32,970 nt of DNA from an uncultured Prevotella sp. (GCA_946409435.1 CAMJWJ010000016.1:1-32970), one strand, 5' to 3'; shown: positions 7,845 to 17,744, counted from the stretch's first letter. Notes: generated from the sequence alone by a model not told the origin. Numbers and translations: made by a program.

Positions 7845-8936
7845 TTATTCTGCAATGCCGAAACGATAGATGGTCTTCTGCTTGTAGGTCTGACCGGGAT
7901 TCAGCACGACCGAGGGGAAGTAAGGACGGTTGGGAGAGTCGGGGAAGTGCTGAGCCTCGAAGCATACGGCACTTCTGCGTGGGAATGTGCAGCCGTTGGC
8001 ACCCTTGTAGCCATTCAGGAAGTTTCCGGTATAGAGCTGCATGCCCGGCTCGGTGGTGTACACCTCAAGGGTACGTCCCGACTTGGGTTCAGTCACTCTG
8101 GCAGCAAAGCTGAGCTCACCCTCCTCGCGCTTGTTGAGCACGTAGTTGTGGTCGAAGCCCTGTCCAAACCTGATCTGCTCGTCGTCGGCGTCGATGTCCT
8201 TGCCGAAAGCCTTCGGAGTACGGAAGTCGAACGGTGTGCCGGCGACTTTCAGGATTTCACCCGTAGGAATGGAGGTGTCGTCGGTGGGGAGATAGAAGTC
8301 GGCATTGATCTCGCATATCTGGTCCTCGATGCCTGGTGTGGGGTCAGCAGTACCTGCCAGCGAGAAGAATGCGTGGTGGGTCAGATTGACAATGGTTTTC
8401 TTGTTGGTAGTTGCCATGTACTCGATGACAAGCTCGTTCTGGTCGGTGAAGGTAAACTCCACGGTGACGTCCAGCTCGCCGGTATAGCCTTCCTCACCAT
8501 AGGAAGACACGCGGTGGAGGGCCAGTGAGCGAGGACCCATCTGACGTGCATCCCACACTTTGCAGTTAAAGCCCTTCTGGCCGCCGTGCAGGTGGTTGGG
8601 ACCATTGTTGATGAACAGCTGGTAGTCCTTGCCGTTGAGCGTGAACTGTCCTTTGCAGATGCGGTTGCCCCAGCGTCCGATGAGTGTCGAGAGGTAAGGC
8701 TCTTCGCCGCTTGTCAGCTGCTGGATGTTGGCATGTCCCTCGATGACGTTGCCGACGTTACCGTCTTTGTCTGGCACCATGATAGCACAGATGGCTCCCC
8801 CATAATTGGAGATAGCCACTTCATAGCCCTTGCGGTTCTTCAAGATGTAGAGATCCGTCTTTTTTCCGTTTACTGTGGTTTGAAAATCTTTGCGGTTCAA
8901 ACCACAGAGATTCGCTGTTTCTAATGTGTTAGCCAT
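7845..8936 (-). CDS. galM: Aldose 1-epimerase (galactose mutarotase)
   Basis: Interconverts beta- and alpha-D-galactose, giving galactokinase its alpha substrate. 363 aa, standard for the family. Visible motifs: NHLHGG near 114-119 with the substrate-contact histidine, NLTHHAFFSLAG near 184-195 with the catalytic acid His188, FGQGFDHNYVL near 257-267, and VCFEAQHFPDSPN with the catalytic base Glu near 327. No secretion signal, so cytoplasmic. First gene of the gal operon. A -7-like box lies 33 bp upstream, but I found no convincing -33 box. Confidence 0.95.
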   Translation of the reverse strand: MANTLETANLCGLNRKDFQTTVNGKKTDLYILKNRKGYEVAISNYGGAICAIMVPDKDGNVGNVIEGHANIQQLTSGEEPYLSTLIGRWGNRICKGQFTLNGKDYQLFINNGPNHLHGGQKGFNCKVWDARQMGPRSLALHRVSSYGEEGYTGELDVTVEFTFTDQNELVIEYMATTNKKTIVNLTHHAFFSLAGTADPTPGIEDQICEINADFYLPTDDTSIPTGEILKVAGTPFDFRTPKAFGKDIDADDEQIRFGQGFDHNYVLNKREEGELSFAARVTEPKSGRTLEVYTTEPGMQLYTGNFLNGYKGANGCTFPRRSAVCFEAQHFPDSPNRPYFPSVVLNPGQTYKQKTIYRFGIAE

Positions 8937-8969
8937 ATCAAAAATGTTTTAAGTTACTAAATCTACTTG

Positions 8970-8977
8970 CAAAGTAA
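8970..8977 (-). promoter_or_regulatory. Possible -7 box of the gal operon
   Basis: On the minus strand this reads TTACTTTG, one base away from TAnnTTTG. It is placed well before the galM ATG (33 bases) and beyond the folC terminator, but no TTTG is seen 19-21 bp upstream, so it may need an activator or be wrong. Confidence 0.4.
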
Positions 8978-9011
8978 CCTAAAAAAAATGAGAATAACGA
9001 AAGAAAGACTT

Positions 9012-9049
9012 AAAAAAACGTTTACGAGAGTGTTAAAAACACCTAAACG
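9012..9049 (-). terminator. Rho-independent terminator of folC
   Basis: On the minus strand CGTTTA-g-GTGTT, a short loop, AACAC-tctcg-TAAACG, then seven T. The stem overlaps the last codons and stop of folC. It separates the folC unit from the gal operon. Confidence 0.75.
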
Positions 9050-10359
9050 CACTTTTTCAGGAACTCTCCGACGACGTAGGATGAGCCTCCGACGAAGATC
9101 GCATCGTCCTCGCCTGCTGCATCGCAAGCTGCCTTATATGCTTCTGTCACAGACTGATAGGCTGTTCCAACAATATCGTATCGGGTGGCTTTTGTACGTA
9201 AAATCATCTCGCTGAGTGCCCGATGGCTGTCTGCCTTGGTAAAATAGTATTTGGCATTTTTCGGCAACAGTTTCAGTACGCCGTCGATATCCTTGTCGTT
9301 CACCATGCCGAAGACGATGTGCAGGCTTTTGCATGAGATCTGTTGCAACTGCTGGCTGAGGTATTGCCAACCGCCCACGTTGTGTCCTGTGTCACAGATG
9401 ACCGTCGGACTGGTCTTTACGACTTGCCAACGGCCCTGCAGCCCCGTATTTGCAGCGGCACGTGCTATTCCTGGTTCCAGCTCGATGAAATGGCCATATT
9501 GTCCATTCTCGCTTTGAAGTGCGCCCAGATATCCCTGCTTAGCAAGTTGCTGAAGGGCACAGAGGACCGTATTAAGGTTCTTCTCCTGGTAGATGCCGCC
9601 AAGGTCGCTGTCCAGTTCTCCAAAATGTAGCGTCCTGAAATGCATGCCGCCATGAGCCGTCGGGGTAGCGCTGACAACCTCCTTGTTGTCTTCTGCAAAG
9701 ACGATGGATGCCCCCACCTCTTTTGCCTTAGCCTCGAATATGGGGCGTGTCTCGTCGTTGGCCTCGCCGATGACGGCAGGTACTCCTGTTTTGATGATGC
9801 CGGCCTTCTCGGTGGCTATCTCTGCCAGCGTGTTGCCCAGCAGTTGCATGTGGTCGAAACTGATGTTGGTGATGACGCTGACCACCGGTTTGATGATGTT
9901 GGTGCAGTCCAGACGCCCTCCCAGTCCTACCTCGACAACGGCAATGTCCACACCCATGTCCTTGAAGTACTTGAAGGCCATGGCCGTGGTGAGTTCAAAG
10001 AATGAGGGGTGCAGCGGTTCAAAGAAGGCCCGTTCTTTGTCCACGAAATTGACGACACATTCTTCCTCGACAGGCACGCCGTTGACTCGGATTCGCTCCC
10101 GGAAGTCCACCATGTGCGGCGACGTATAGAGACCTACCCTGTAGCCGCACTGCTGGAGTACTGACGCTATCATGTGCGTCACGCTGCCCTTGCCGTTTGT
10201 TCCGCCGACATGGATGCAGGCATAGTTCTCGTGGGGATGTCCGAAATGCTCATCGAAAGCCAGCGTGTTGGCCAGTCCTTCCTTATAGCCGCAAAGTCCT
10301 TGCTTCTCGAACATCGGCATCTGGCTGAACAGATACTCACAGGTCTCTTGATAGTTCAT
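9043..10359 (-). CDS. folC: Bifunctional folylpolyglutamate synthase / dihydrofolate synthase
   Basis: Adds L-glutamate to dihydropteroate and to folates with ATP, trapping the cofactors used by enzymes such as GlyA. 438 aa. The Mur-ligase-type P-loop GGTNGKGS is at 52-59 and is followed by SPHMVDFRERI. Further on are VEVGLGGRLDCTN, the ISFDHMQLLGNTLAEIA segment with the KAGIIK lysine region, and the C-terminal CDTGHNVGGW. It starts 59 bp after dnaJ on the same strand, so it may be read from the upstream genes; no separate promoter was found. Its stop codon is inside the terminator stem. Confidence 0.95.
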   Translation of the reverse strand: MNYQETCEYLFSQMPMFEKQGLCGYKEGLANTLAFDEHFGHPHENYACIHVGGTNGKGSVTHMIASVLQQCGYRVGLYTSPHMVDFRERIRVNGVPVEEECVVNFVDKERAFFEPLHPSFFELTTAMAFKYFKDMGVDIAVVEVGLGGRLDCTNIIKPVVSVITNISFDHMQLLGNTLAEIATEKAGIIKTGVPAVIGEANDETRPIFEAKAKEVGASIVFAEDNKEVVSATPTAHGGMHFRTLHFGELDSDLGGIYQEKNLNTVLCALQQLAKQGYLGALQSENGQYGHFIELEPGIARAAANTGLQGRWQVVKTSPTVICDTGHNVGGWQYLSQQLQQISCKSLHIVFGMVNDKDIDGVLKLLPKNAKYYFTKADSHRALSEMILRTKATRYDIVGTAYQSVTEAYKAACDAAGEDDAIFVGGSSYVVGEFLKKCV

Positions 10360-10418
10360 AGTAAAGTTTTTGGGTGGGATGCTTGATTTGCCGTTCTGCC
10401 GTTATCTGGATGAGCGGT

Positions 10419-11573
10419 TTAACTGAAGTAGTTCTTGAACTTCTGGAAGATGCTGCGCTTCGTAGCGGCATCGCCCTTGAAGTTGTCGCTGTCGCGGAAT
10501 TCCTCAATGGCTTTCTTCTCTTCGCGCGTCAGGGTCTTGGGGATGTAGACGCTGACGTTGACCACGAGGTCGCCATTACCGCTGCCATAGCCTTTCACGG
10601 CAGGCAGTCCCTTGCCGCGCAACCGCATGGTCTTGCCAGGCTGCGTGCCGGGTTCCATCTTGACTTTCAACTTTGTGCCTTCAATGGTTGGTATTTCCAC
10701 CTCGCCTCCAAGTGCTGCTGTCGGGAAGTCAAGCAGCAGGTTGTATATCAGATCGTTATCGTCGCGGATGAAGGTATCGTTCTCTTCTTCCTCGATGAAT
10801 ACCTGTATGTCGCCGCTGATGCCTTTGCGCTGGCCTGCATTGCCCTTGCCCTGGACATTCACGATCATGCCTTCGGCGACGCCAGCGGGCAGCTTGATTT
10901 CCACGACCTCCTCGCCTTTCTCCACGCCGGTACCGCCACAATGCTTACACTTGTTCTTGATGACGGTTCCTTCACCGCCACAGGTGGGACAGACGCCCTG
11001 TGTCTGCATCATGCCGAAGATGCTCTGTGTGGTGTGGGTGATGATGCCCGAGCCGTGGCACGTGGGGCACTGGTCGTTGGTAGACCCCACCTCGGCTCCT
11101 GTGCCGTGGCAGTGCGAGCAGGTGATGTCCTTGCGTACCTTGAACTTCTTGGTGACGCCGTGGGCTATCTCCTCCAGCGACAGCCTGACCTTCAGCCGGA
11201 GGTCGGAACCGCGATGCTGCTGGCGCTTACGCCCGCCACCGCCTCCGAAGCCGCTGAAACCGGCACGGCCTCCGAAGATGTCGCCGAACATCGAGAAGAT
11301 GTCGTCCATGTTCATGCTGGTACCGCCGAAGGGGTCGAAGCCGCCGCCCGGGGCTGAGAATCCGAAGGTGTCGTACTGCTGTCGCTTCTGTGGGTCGTGC
11401 AGCACGTCGTAGGCTTCTGCAGCCTCCTTGAACTTCTCCTCGGCTTCTTTGTTGCCGGGGTTACGGTCGGGGTGGTATTTTATCGCTATGGTGCGGTACG
11501 CTTTTTTTATCTGGTCTTCTGTAGCATTCTTGTCTACGCCAAGTACCTCGTAGTAGTCTCTTTTTTGTGCCAT
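10419..11573 (-). CDS. dnaJ: Chaperone DnaJ
   Basis: Type I J-protein that delivers unfolded clients to DnaK and stimulates its ATPase. 384 aa. The J domain has HPD at 34-36, followed by a G/F-rich linker (about 75-115). A zinc region of four CxxCxGxG motifs ([32 protein letters not shown]; about 150-215) and C-terminal substrate-binding domains follow. It begins 23 bp after grpE, giving the usual grpE-dnaJ pair. dnaK is not in the window. No CIRCE-type inverted repeat was seen upstream. Confidence 0.97.
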   Translation of the reverse strand: MAQKRDYYEVLGVDKNATEDQIKKAYRTIAIKYHPDRNPGNKEAEEKFKEAAEAYDVLHDPQKRQQYDTFGFSAPGGGFDPFGGTSMNMDDIFSMFGDIFGGRAGFSGFGGGGGRKRQQHRGSDLRLKVRLSLEEIAHGVTKKFKVRKDITCSHCHGTGAEVGSTNDQCPTCHGSGIITHTTQSIFGMMQTQGVCPTCGGEGTVIKNKCKHCGGTGVEKGEEVVEIKLPAGVAEGMIVNVQGKGNAGQRKGISGDIQVFIEEEENDTFIRDDNDLIYNLLLDFPTAALGGEVEIPTIEGTKLKVKMEPGTQPGKTMRLRGKGLPAVKGYGSGNGDLVVNVSVYIPKTLTREEKKAIEEFRDSDNFKGDAATKRSIFQKFKNYFS

Positions 11574-11596
11574 TGTGAATTACGCGTTATGCTTTC

Positions 11597-12178
11597 TCAT
11601 TGTCCTACTGCCACTTTGGCATGACGTATGACTTTATCGTTCAGCTGATAGCCGGTCTGCAGGCAGTCGATGACCTTGCCTTTCTTGTCGTCGCCCATGC
11701 CGGGAACCATGGCTACTGCCTCGTGCAGGTCGGTGTTGAAGTCGGCATTGTCGGTGTCTATCTTCTTGACGCCCAGGCTTTCCAGCGCCTTCATCATCTT
11801 GTGGCAGATGAGTTCCATGCCTTCGCGCAGCACGGCGGGGTCGTCAGTCTTTGCACCGTTCTCGATGGCACGCTCCATGTCGTCGATGACTGGCAGAATG
11901 GCAGAGACGGCCTTCTCGCCACCGTTCAGTATCAGCTCGGCCTTCTCTTTCAGCGTACGCTTGCGGTAGTTGTCAAACTCGGCAACGCTGCGCAGGTACT
12001 TGTCCTTCAGTTCTTCGATTTCAGCCTGTGCGGCAGCCAGCGGGTCTTGCTCTTCGGCAGGCTCCTCGGCCTCGGAGGTGCTGTCCTCACTGTCCTGAGT
12101 GTCCCGCAACTCTTGTTCGTTCTGCTCTTCGAGGACTTGCTCCTCTTCTTCCATGTTTTTTATTTCTTCTTCTGTCAT
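11597..12178 (-). CDS. grpE: Nucleotide exchange factor GrpE
   Basis: Releases ADP from DnaK. 193 aa: a very acidic, disordered N-terminal 45 residues, then the long coiled-coil helix (EIEELKDKYLRSVAEFDNYR), and the C-terminal beta domain with the family signature LHEAVAMVP...GYQLNDKVIRHAKVAV. A second Met at residue 8 could also be the start. It lies between the ABC-F gene (49 bp upstream) and dnaJ (23 bp downstream). A TAGTTTTG at 12230-12223 matches a -7 box, but no -33 box accompanies it, so I do not call a promoter. Confidence 0.95.
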   Translation of the reverse strand: MTEEEIKNMEEEEQVLEEQNEQELRDTQDSEDSTSEAEEPAEEQDPLAAAQAEIEELKDKYLRSVAEFDNYRKRTLKEKAELILNGGEKAVSAILPVIDDMERAIENGAKTDDPAVLREGMELICHKMMKALESLGVKKIDTDNADFNTDLHEAVAMVPGMGDDKKGKVIDCLQTGYQLNDKVIRHAKVAVGQ

Positions 12179-12227
12179 AGCTGCAAATAATGTTTTTTCC
12201 TATCTTCCAGCAAATATCGTGCCAAAA

Positions 12228-13853
<1,626 letters not shown>

Positions 13854-13872
13854 TTATATGTTTATTTGGGTG

Positions 13873-13903
13873 CAAAGGTACAAAAAAATTAGGGAATAAC
13901 AAA
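13873..13903 (-). promoter_or_regulatory. Promoter of the ABC-F gene
   Basis: On the minus strand TTTG (13903-13900), a 19-bp spacer and TACCTTTG (13880-13873), an exact fit to the Bacteroidota consensus. The start point would be about 25 bases before the ATG at 13841. It probably also serves grpE and dnaJ. Confidence 0.85.
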
Positions 13904-13968
13904 ATTTTTCCGTCTCTTTTCGGACTGCCCCTGCATTGTTTTTCTGTATATCATTAAATGGCTTAAAT

Positions 13969-14012
13969 ATCATGAGTGTATCATGAGTGTATCACGAGTG
14001 CATCATGAGTGG
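13969..14012. repeat. 11-bp direct repeat, 4 units
   Basis: Units at 13969-13979, 13980-13990, 13991-14001 and 14002-14012, consensus ATCATGAGTGT with one or two changes in the last two. They form the outer edge of the large inverted repeat; a shorter mirror image (ATCATGA-rich) is at 14334-14352. Confidence 0.85.
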
Positions 14013-14341
14013 GAATCTCCTGAATACGCGGAAATACTGCAGATTGCGAGGATTTTGTATCATGTATCATGTATCATGAATGGTTTTTGCCATGTTTCAA
14101 TTTTCATAGCACGAAAGGTAAAATAAAAAAATTATATTATATATATATTATAATATATATATAATATAATATAATAATAATTAATATTTAATTAATAATT
14201 GATGATTATCTCCCTACATGTTTTCCGGAAACAGACGGCGAAGTAGCAGGGACAAGATTGGCTTCATGATACATGATACATGATACAAATCTCTGCCGTC
14301 TGCAGTATTTACGCGTATTCCAAGGATTTTTGCTCATGATA
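14002..14341. repeat. Large inverted repeat with AT-only core
   Basis: The left arm 14002-14080 pairs with the right arm 14263-14341. Matching blocks in order are ATCATGAG, GAATACGCG, AAATACTGCAG, and three 7-bp TATCATG repeats (14058-14078, mirrored at 14265-14285). The arms are about 78 bp with a few mismatches in the middle. The spacer is 182 bp and holds the 82-bp A/T tract. It lies downstream of tilS and upstream of the ABC-F promoter. No transposase or start codon is inside, so if mobile it would be a non-autonomous element. Confidence 0.85.
14119..14200. repeat. 82-bp tract of A and T only with a 40-bp perfect palindrome
   Basis: There is no G or C from 14119 to 14200. Positions 14131-14150 and 14151-14170 are exact reverse complements with no spacer, which favours cruciform extrusion or a hairpin in RNA. 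A tract of the same length is at 27376-27457. Confidence 0.9.
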
Positions 14342-14355
14342 CATTCATGATATAC

Positions 14356-15783
14356 TCACGACAGATCCACCTGCAGCTCCAGCACCTCCCGGCAATCTTC
14401 CGTCACAGCTGCAAGCGCACTGGTACGGAGTCCGACGGCCCACACGATGACACCCTGAGCGTCGACAGCGAGCAGCTGGCGCCGTTTCTCGAAGAGCGTC
14501 ATCTTTGCGTCGGTCATCAGGTCGCTCAACAGCCTGCTGCCCTTCATGCCGTACGGCACCATACGGTCGCCCTCAGCTACGCGGCGCACGGTCAGCGGGA
14601 AACGCACCCGGGTAGCATCGAGCGTCGCCACAAGGGGACTTCTCGACACGTAGGGGGCGCACCTCCGCACCCTCAGCTTGCTGCGCTCATCCAGGACATA
14701 CGTGCCGTCTTCGGGAATGACAACGTTTTTCATTGGTTTCAGCGCCATTTCAACAACGACGCGCCCACGGTCCTTCAAGGCCTCATAGCCAGTCGGGGAA
14801 GAGAACACGGCACCCGTCTCAGCCTCCATCAGCTGAGCCGCCTGACTCCCGTTGAAACCGAACCTTTTTAGCCATTCAAAGAGTAAATATTTACTCGATG
14901 CAGTATCTGACAAATTACTGAAACAGTGCTGCTTATAGCCAGAATTACCCAACGAGTAAATTCCGTTACGCTGCTGGTAATTCCCGTTACCCAGCTGGTA
15001 ATTTCCGTCACCCAGTACACCATTCTCGTCACGTTGCCCGCCGTCCTCACAGCCGCCAACGACGGCGTCCAACACGGCCTGAGCCTCGGCAAGATGCGAG
15101 GCTGTGCGTTGGATATTTTCAGCAACGGCAGGGTTGAGCGTCCGAAGCAACGGCAGCACCTGAAGGCGTATCTTGTTGCGCTGAACGTCGGCTTCGAGGT
15201 TGGTGCTGTCTGTGACGTACTGCTGTTTCCTTCCAGCCAGAAAACCCTCGATTTCTGCCCGTGAGACGCACAGAAGGGGGCGCACGATGTCAACACACTG
15301 TTCCTCGGCGTCGCCGAGACGCAACGAAGATTTCGGCTGGATGCCCGTCAGTCCGCGCAGTCCCGTACCCCTGACGAGGTTCAGGAGCACCGTCTCCACG
15401 GAGTCGTCACGATGGTGGGCCACACAGACAGCGGCTGCACCAAGGTCCCACGAGAGCTGCCCAAACCACCGGTAGCGCAGTTCACGGGCAGCCATCTCGA
15501 TGCTCACCTTGTGCAGTTCGGCATACGTCTTCGTGTCGAAATGTGCCTTGTGAAGCGCTACGCCCAGCTGGCTGCAGAGTGTCTCGCAGAAAGCCTCGTC
15601 CCTGTCCGACTCCGCCCCGCGCAGATGGAAATTGCAATGGGCGGCATGCAGCTTGTAGCCTGCCTCGTGCAACAGCAAAAGTAGAGCTACACTATCTGCA
15701 CCACCACTTAAAGCAACAAGATACAACTCGTTGTCGTCAAGCAGTTTATGCCTACTGATAAATTCGCCAACCTTATTCCACAT
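14356..15783 (-). CDS. tilS: tRNA(Ile)-lysidine synthase
   Basis: Converts C34 of the CAU anticodon of tRNA-Ile2 to lysidine with ATP and lysine, so that it reads AUA; an essential function. The PP-loop motif ALSGGADS lies near the N terminus, then AAHCNFHLRG, HHRDDSVETVLLNL and GLRGLTGI. The C-terminal domain is also present (RRVAEGDRMVPYGMKGS). About residues 252-280 are an insertion of 7-residue repeats (GNYQLGN-like) encoded by a 21-bp DNA array. The frame is open upstream, but the best start is ATG 15783 (MWNKVGEF); further upstream the DNA is a 34-bp tandem array. Length 475 aa. It is last in the exonuclease-rlmI-tilS unit. Confidence 0.93.
   Translation of the reverse strand: MWNKVGEFISRHKLLDDNELYLVALSGGADSVALLLLLHEAGYKLHAAHCNFHLRGAESDRDEAFCETLCSQLGVALHKAHFDTKTYAELHKVSIEMAARELRYRWFGQLSWDLGAAAVCVAHHRDDSVETVLLNLVRGTGLRGLTGIQPKSSLRLGDAEEQCVDIVRPLLCVSRAEIEGFLAGRKQQYVTDSTNLEADVQRNKIRLQVLPLLRTLNPAVAENIQRTASHLAEAQAVLDAVVGGCEDGGQRDENGVLGDGNYQLGNGNYQQRNGIYSLGNSGYKQHCFSNLSDTASSKYLLFEWLKRFGFNGSQAAQLMEAETGAVFSSPTGYEALKDRGRVVVEMALKPMKNVVIPEDGTYVLDERSKLRVRRCAPYVSRSPLVATLDATRVRFPLTVRRVAEGDRMVPYGMKGSRLLSDLMTDAKMTLFEKRRQLLAVDAQGVIVWAVGLRTSALAAVTEDCREVLELQVDLS
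14945..15028. repeat. 21-bp repeat array inside tilS
   Basis: Units at 14945-14965, 14966-14986, 14987-15007 and 15008-15028, with a more decayed fifth after it. The plus-strand core is TTAC(C/G)CtGCTGGTAA, a TTACC...GGTAA dyad. On the coding strand it gives the 7-residue repeats LGDGNYQ, LGNGNYQ, QRNGIYS, LGNSGYK. The same DNA motif recurs at 27116-27178. Confidence 0.85.
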
Positions 15784-15883
15784 AGAGAAACCAAAGTCTT
15801 TCAACCTTATTCCACATAGAGAAACCAAAGTCTTTCAACCTTATTCCACATAGAGAAACCAAAGTCTTTCAACCTTATTCCAC
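15769..15883. repeat. 34-bp tandem array over the tilS start
   Basis: Three identical units (15769-15802, 15803-15836, 15837-15870) and a partial fourth (15871-15883). On the minus strand each contains CTCTATGTGGAATAAGG, so the tilS start codon and its next four codons occur three times, in three different frames. The stop region of rlmI (CTCTATGTGGAGTAGGG) is nearly the same, which suggests the array arose from that gene end. Confidence 0.92.
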
Positions 15884-15903
15884 GCAGACCACCATAATGA
15901 CCC

Positions 15904-17082
15904 CTACTCCACATAGAGCACCAGTCCCTTCAGGTACTCGCCCTCGGGATGGTAGATGTTGATGGGATGATCGGCCGGCTGGTGCAGCTGATGGAGTATG
16001 CGTACCTGCCTTCTCGCCATCGCGGCAGCGGTGAAGACGGCATTGCGGAAATGGTCCTTCGTGACCACCTGCGAGCAGGAGAACGTGAAGAGGATGCCAC
16101 CGCGCTCAATCTTCTCGAAGGCCTTCTGGTTGAGCCGCGTATAGCCCTTCAGCGCATTGTGCAGCGCACCACGGTGCTTGGCAAATGCCGGCGGGTCGAG
16201 GATGACAAGGTCGTAGCCGGGACGGGAGACACCGTCCAGGAACTTAAAGGCATCCTCGCAGAAAGCCTCATGGCGGGAATCACCGGGGAAGTTCAGCTCT
16301 ACGTTTGCCTTGGTCAGTTCGATGGCCTTGGCACTGCTGTCGACGCTGTGCACCAGTTCGGCACCGCCCCTCATGGCGTAGAACGAGAAGCCGCCCGTAT
16401 AGCAAAACATGTTGAGCACACGTTTGCCGCGGGCATAGCGCTCCAGCAGCGAGCGGTTCTCGCGCTGGTCGACAAAGAATCCCGTCTTCTGCCCTCTGAG
16501 CCAGTCGACGCGGAACTTCAGGCCGTTTTCCGTGGCGATGTTGTTGTCGCTGCCACCAACCAGAAAACCATTCATGTCGTCGGCCGTCATGAAGGGCAGC
16601 GTGGTCTCGCTCTTATAATAGATGTGCTTGACACGCTGTTGCATGACAGCTGCAACCGAGCGAGCTATCTGTTTGCGACACAGGTGTATACCGATAGAGT
16701 GAGCCTGCATCACAGCCGTCTCGCCATACACGTCGACGATGAGTCCAGGCAGGTTGTCGCCCTCGCCGTGAACCAGCCGGTAGGTGTTGTTGTCGGGATT
16801 GTCGGCTATGCCGATAGCCTGCCTCATCTGTAGGGCTGACTGCAACCGTGAGCACCAGAAATCGTCGTCGATGGCTATGTCGTCGAACGACAGTACACGG
16901 ACGGCGATGGAGCCTTGCTGATAGTGGCCTACTGCGATGAAATCGCCTGAATTGGTCACTACACGTACCACCTCGCCCTCGCCGATACCCTCGTCCATAC
17001 GGGCGATGGCTCCCGAGAACACCCAGGGATGAAACCTGTTCAGGCTTTCCTCCTTACCTTTACGCAGCCGAATCTCTCTCAT
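15904..17082 (-). CDS. rlmI: 23S rRNA m5C1962 methyltransferase RlmI-like
   Basis: SAM-dependent methyltransferase that makes 5-methylcytosine in 23S rRNA. 392 aa: an N-terminal PUA domain (about 1-75, with FHPWVFSGAI), then a Rossmann methyltransferase domain. NMFCYTGGFSFYAMRGGA is the SAM-binding motif I, DPPAFAK follows it, and SCSQVV holds the catalytic cysteine. Its start overlaps the end of the exonuclease gene by 23 bp, so the two are translationally close. E. coli RlmI is the reference; the exact site methylated here is inferred. Confidence 0.9.
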   Translation of the reverse strand: MREIRLRKGKEESLNRFHPWVFSGAIARMDEGIGEGEVVRVVTNSGDFIAVGHYQQGSIAVRVLSFDDIAIDDDFWCSRLQSALQMRQAIGIADNPDNNTYRLVHGEGDNLPGLIVDVYGETAVMQAHSIGIHLCRKQIARSVAAVMQQRVKHIYYKSETTLPFMTADDMNGFLVGGSDNNIATENGLKFRVDWLRGQKTGFFVDQRENRSLLERYARGKRVLNMFCYTGGFSFYAMRGGAELVHSVDSSAKAIELTKANVELNFPGDSRHEAFCEDAFKFLDGVSRPGYDLVILDPPAFAKHRGALHNALKGYTRLNQKAFEKIERGGILFTFSCSQVVTKDHFRNAVFTAAAMARRQVRILHQLHQPADHPINIYHPEGEYLKGLVLYVE

Positions 17083-17704
17083 TGTCTTCTTGTATTATTG
17101 TCAGTTCGTAATCGTGGCTCTGCTCCAGGCGCATCAGCTCTTCGTAAATCATGATGCACGCCCAGGCATCCGTGGCGGCATAAGCCTTCTGCTTGTCGTT
17201 CAGCACGTCGGCCTCCCAGTTGGAGAGCTGCTGGCGCTTGGAAATCTTCTGCCCGAAGAAGTTAGCATACAGTTTCTGCAGGCTCATATCCTCGATGCCT
17301 ATCTCGCGTACGTGGTCCTGAAGGTCGATGAAACGCCCGGGTTCAAAGTCGCCCAGGGCATGCAGCGAGTGCAGGTCGTCGCGCAGCGAGAGGCCAATCT
17401 TTGGCACCGTCGCATCCTCTAACAGCTGTTTCACCGACGGCGACAGCCCTAACTGGTTCAGACGGAAGAGGAAACACACGTCACGGCTCGACACCTGCAG
17501 CAGGGCAACCTGCCGCATCTGCCCCTTCTTGAACGACGGGCGCGTCTCGGTGTCAACGCCTATGATGGGCTGCGACAGCAGATAGCGGACGGCTTTCTCG
17601 GCCTCGTGCTCGGTCAGCACCACTACGATGCGTCCCGGAAAAGTGACTAACGGAAGGGCGCCAATGCGCTTTTTATCGTACTTATTATATATTACCTTGC
17701 TCAT
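17060..17704 (-). CDS. 3'-5' exonuclease of the DEDDy (RNase D-like) family
   Basis: Single-domain nuclease of 214 aa. Acidic motifs: GVDTETRP (Exo I, D-x-E), LSLRDDLHSL (Exo II) and YAATDAW (Exo III, Y-x3-D), giving DEDDy. No HRDC domain, so it is not a full RNase D; the substrate may be RNA or DNA. The frame is open to 17743, but a promoter at 17713-17744 overlaps that part, so ATG 17704 is preferred. The predicted transcript start is only a few bases before it, making the mRNA almost leaderless. It overlaps rlmI downstream. Confidence 0.87.
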   Translation of the reverse strand: MSKVIYNKYDKKRIGALPLVTFPGRIVVVLTEHEAEKAVRYLLSQPIIGVDTETRPSFKKGQMRQVALLQVSSRDVCFLFRLNQLGLSPSVKQLLEDATVPKIGLSLRDDLHSLHALGDFEPGRFIDLQDHVREIGIEDMSLQKLYANFFGQKISKRQQLSNWEADVLNDKQKAYAATDAWACIMIYEELMRLEQSHDYELTIIQEDNERDSAA

Positions 17705-17712
17705 TTGGGATA

Positions 17713-17744
17713 CAAAGGTACTGTAAAAAGAGAGGAAATGCAAA
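17713..17744 (-). promoter_or_regulatory. Promoter of the exonuclease-rlmI-tilS unit
   Basis: On the minus strand TTTG (17744-17741), a 20-bp spacer, TACCTTTG (17720-17713). The -33 box lies in one arm of the palindrome at 17735-17771. The expected start point is near 17706. Confidence 0.75.

Noticed and set aside
8967..9215. Plus-strand open frame of 82 codons between galM and folC
   Set aside because: It starts at TTG, runs antisense into folC, and its first part is the folC terminator; no support as a gene.
14119..14200. AT-rich tract as a replication origin unwinding element
   Set aside because: No DnaA-box cluster surrounds it and a second similar tract exists at 27376-27457; an origin role cannot be supported.
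15769..15883. TTATTCCACA motifs resembling DnaA boxes of an origin
   Set aside because: They have one extra base relative to TTATCCACA, recur only because of the 34-bp duplication, and no dnaA or other origin gene is near.
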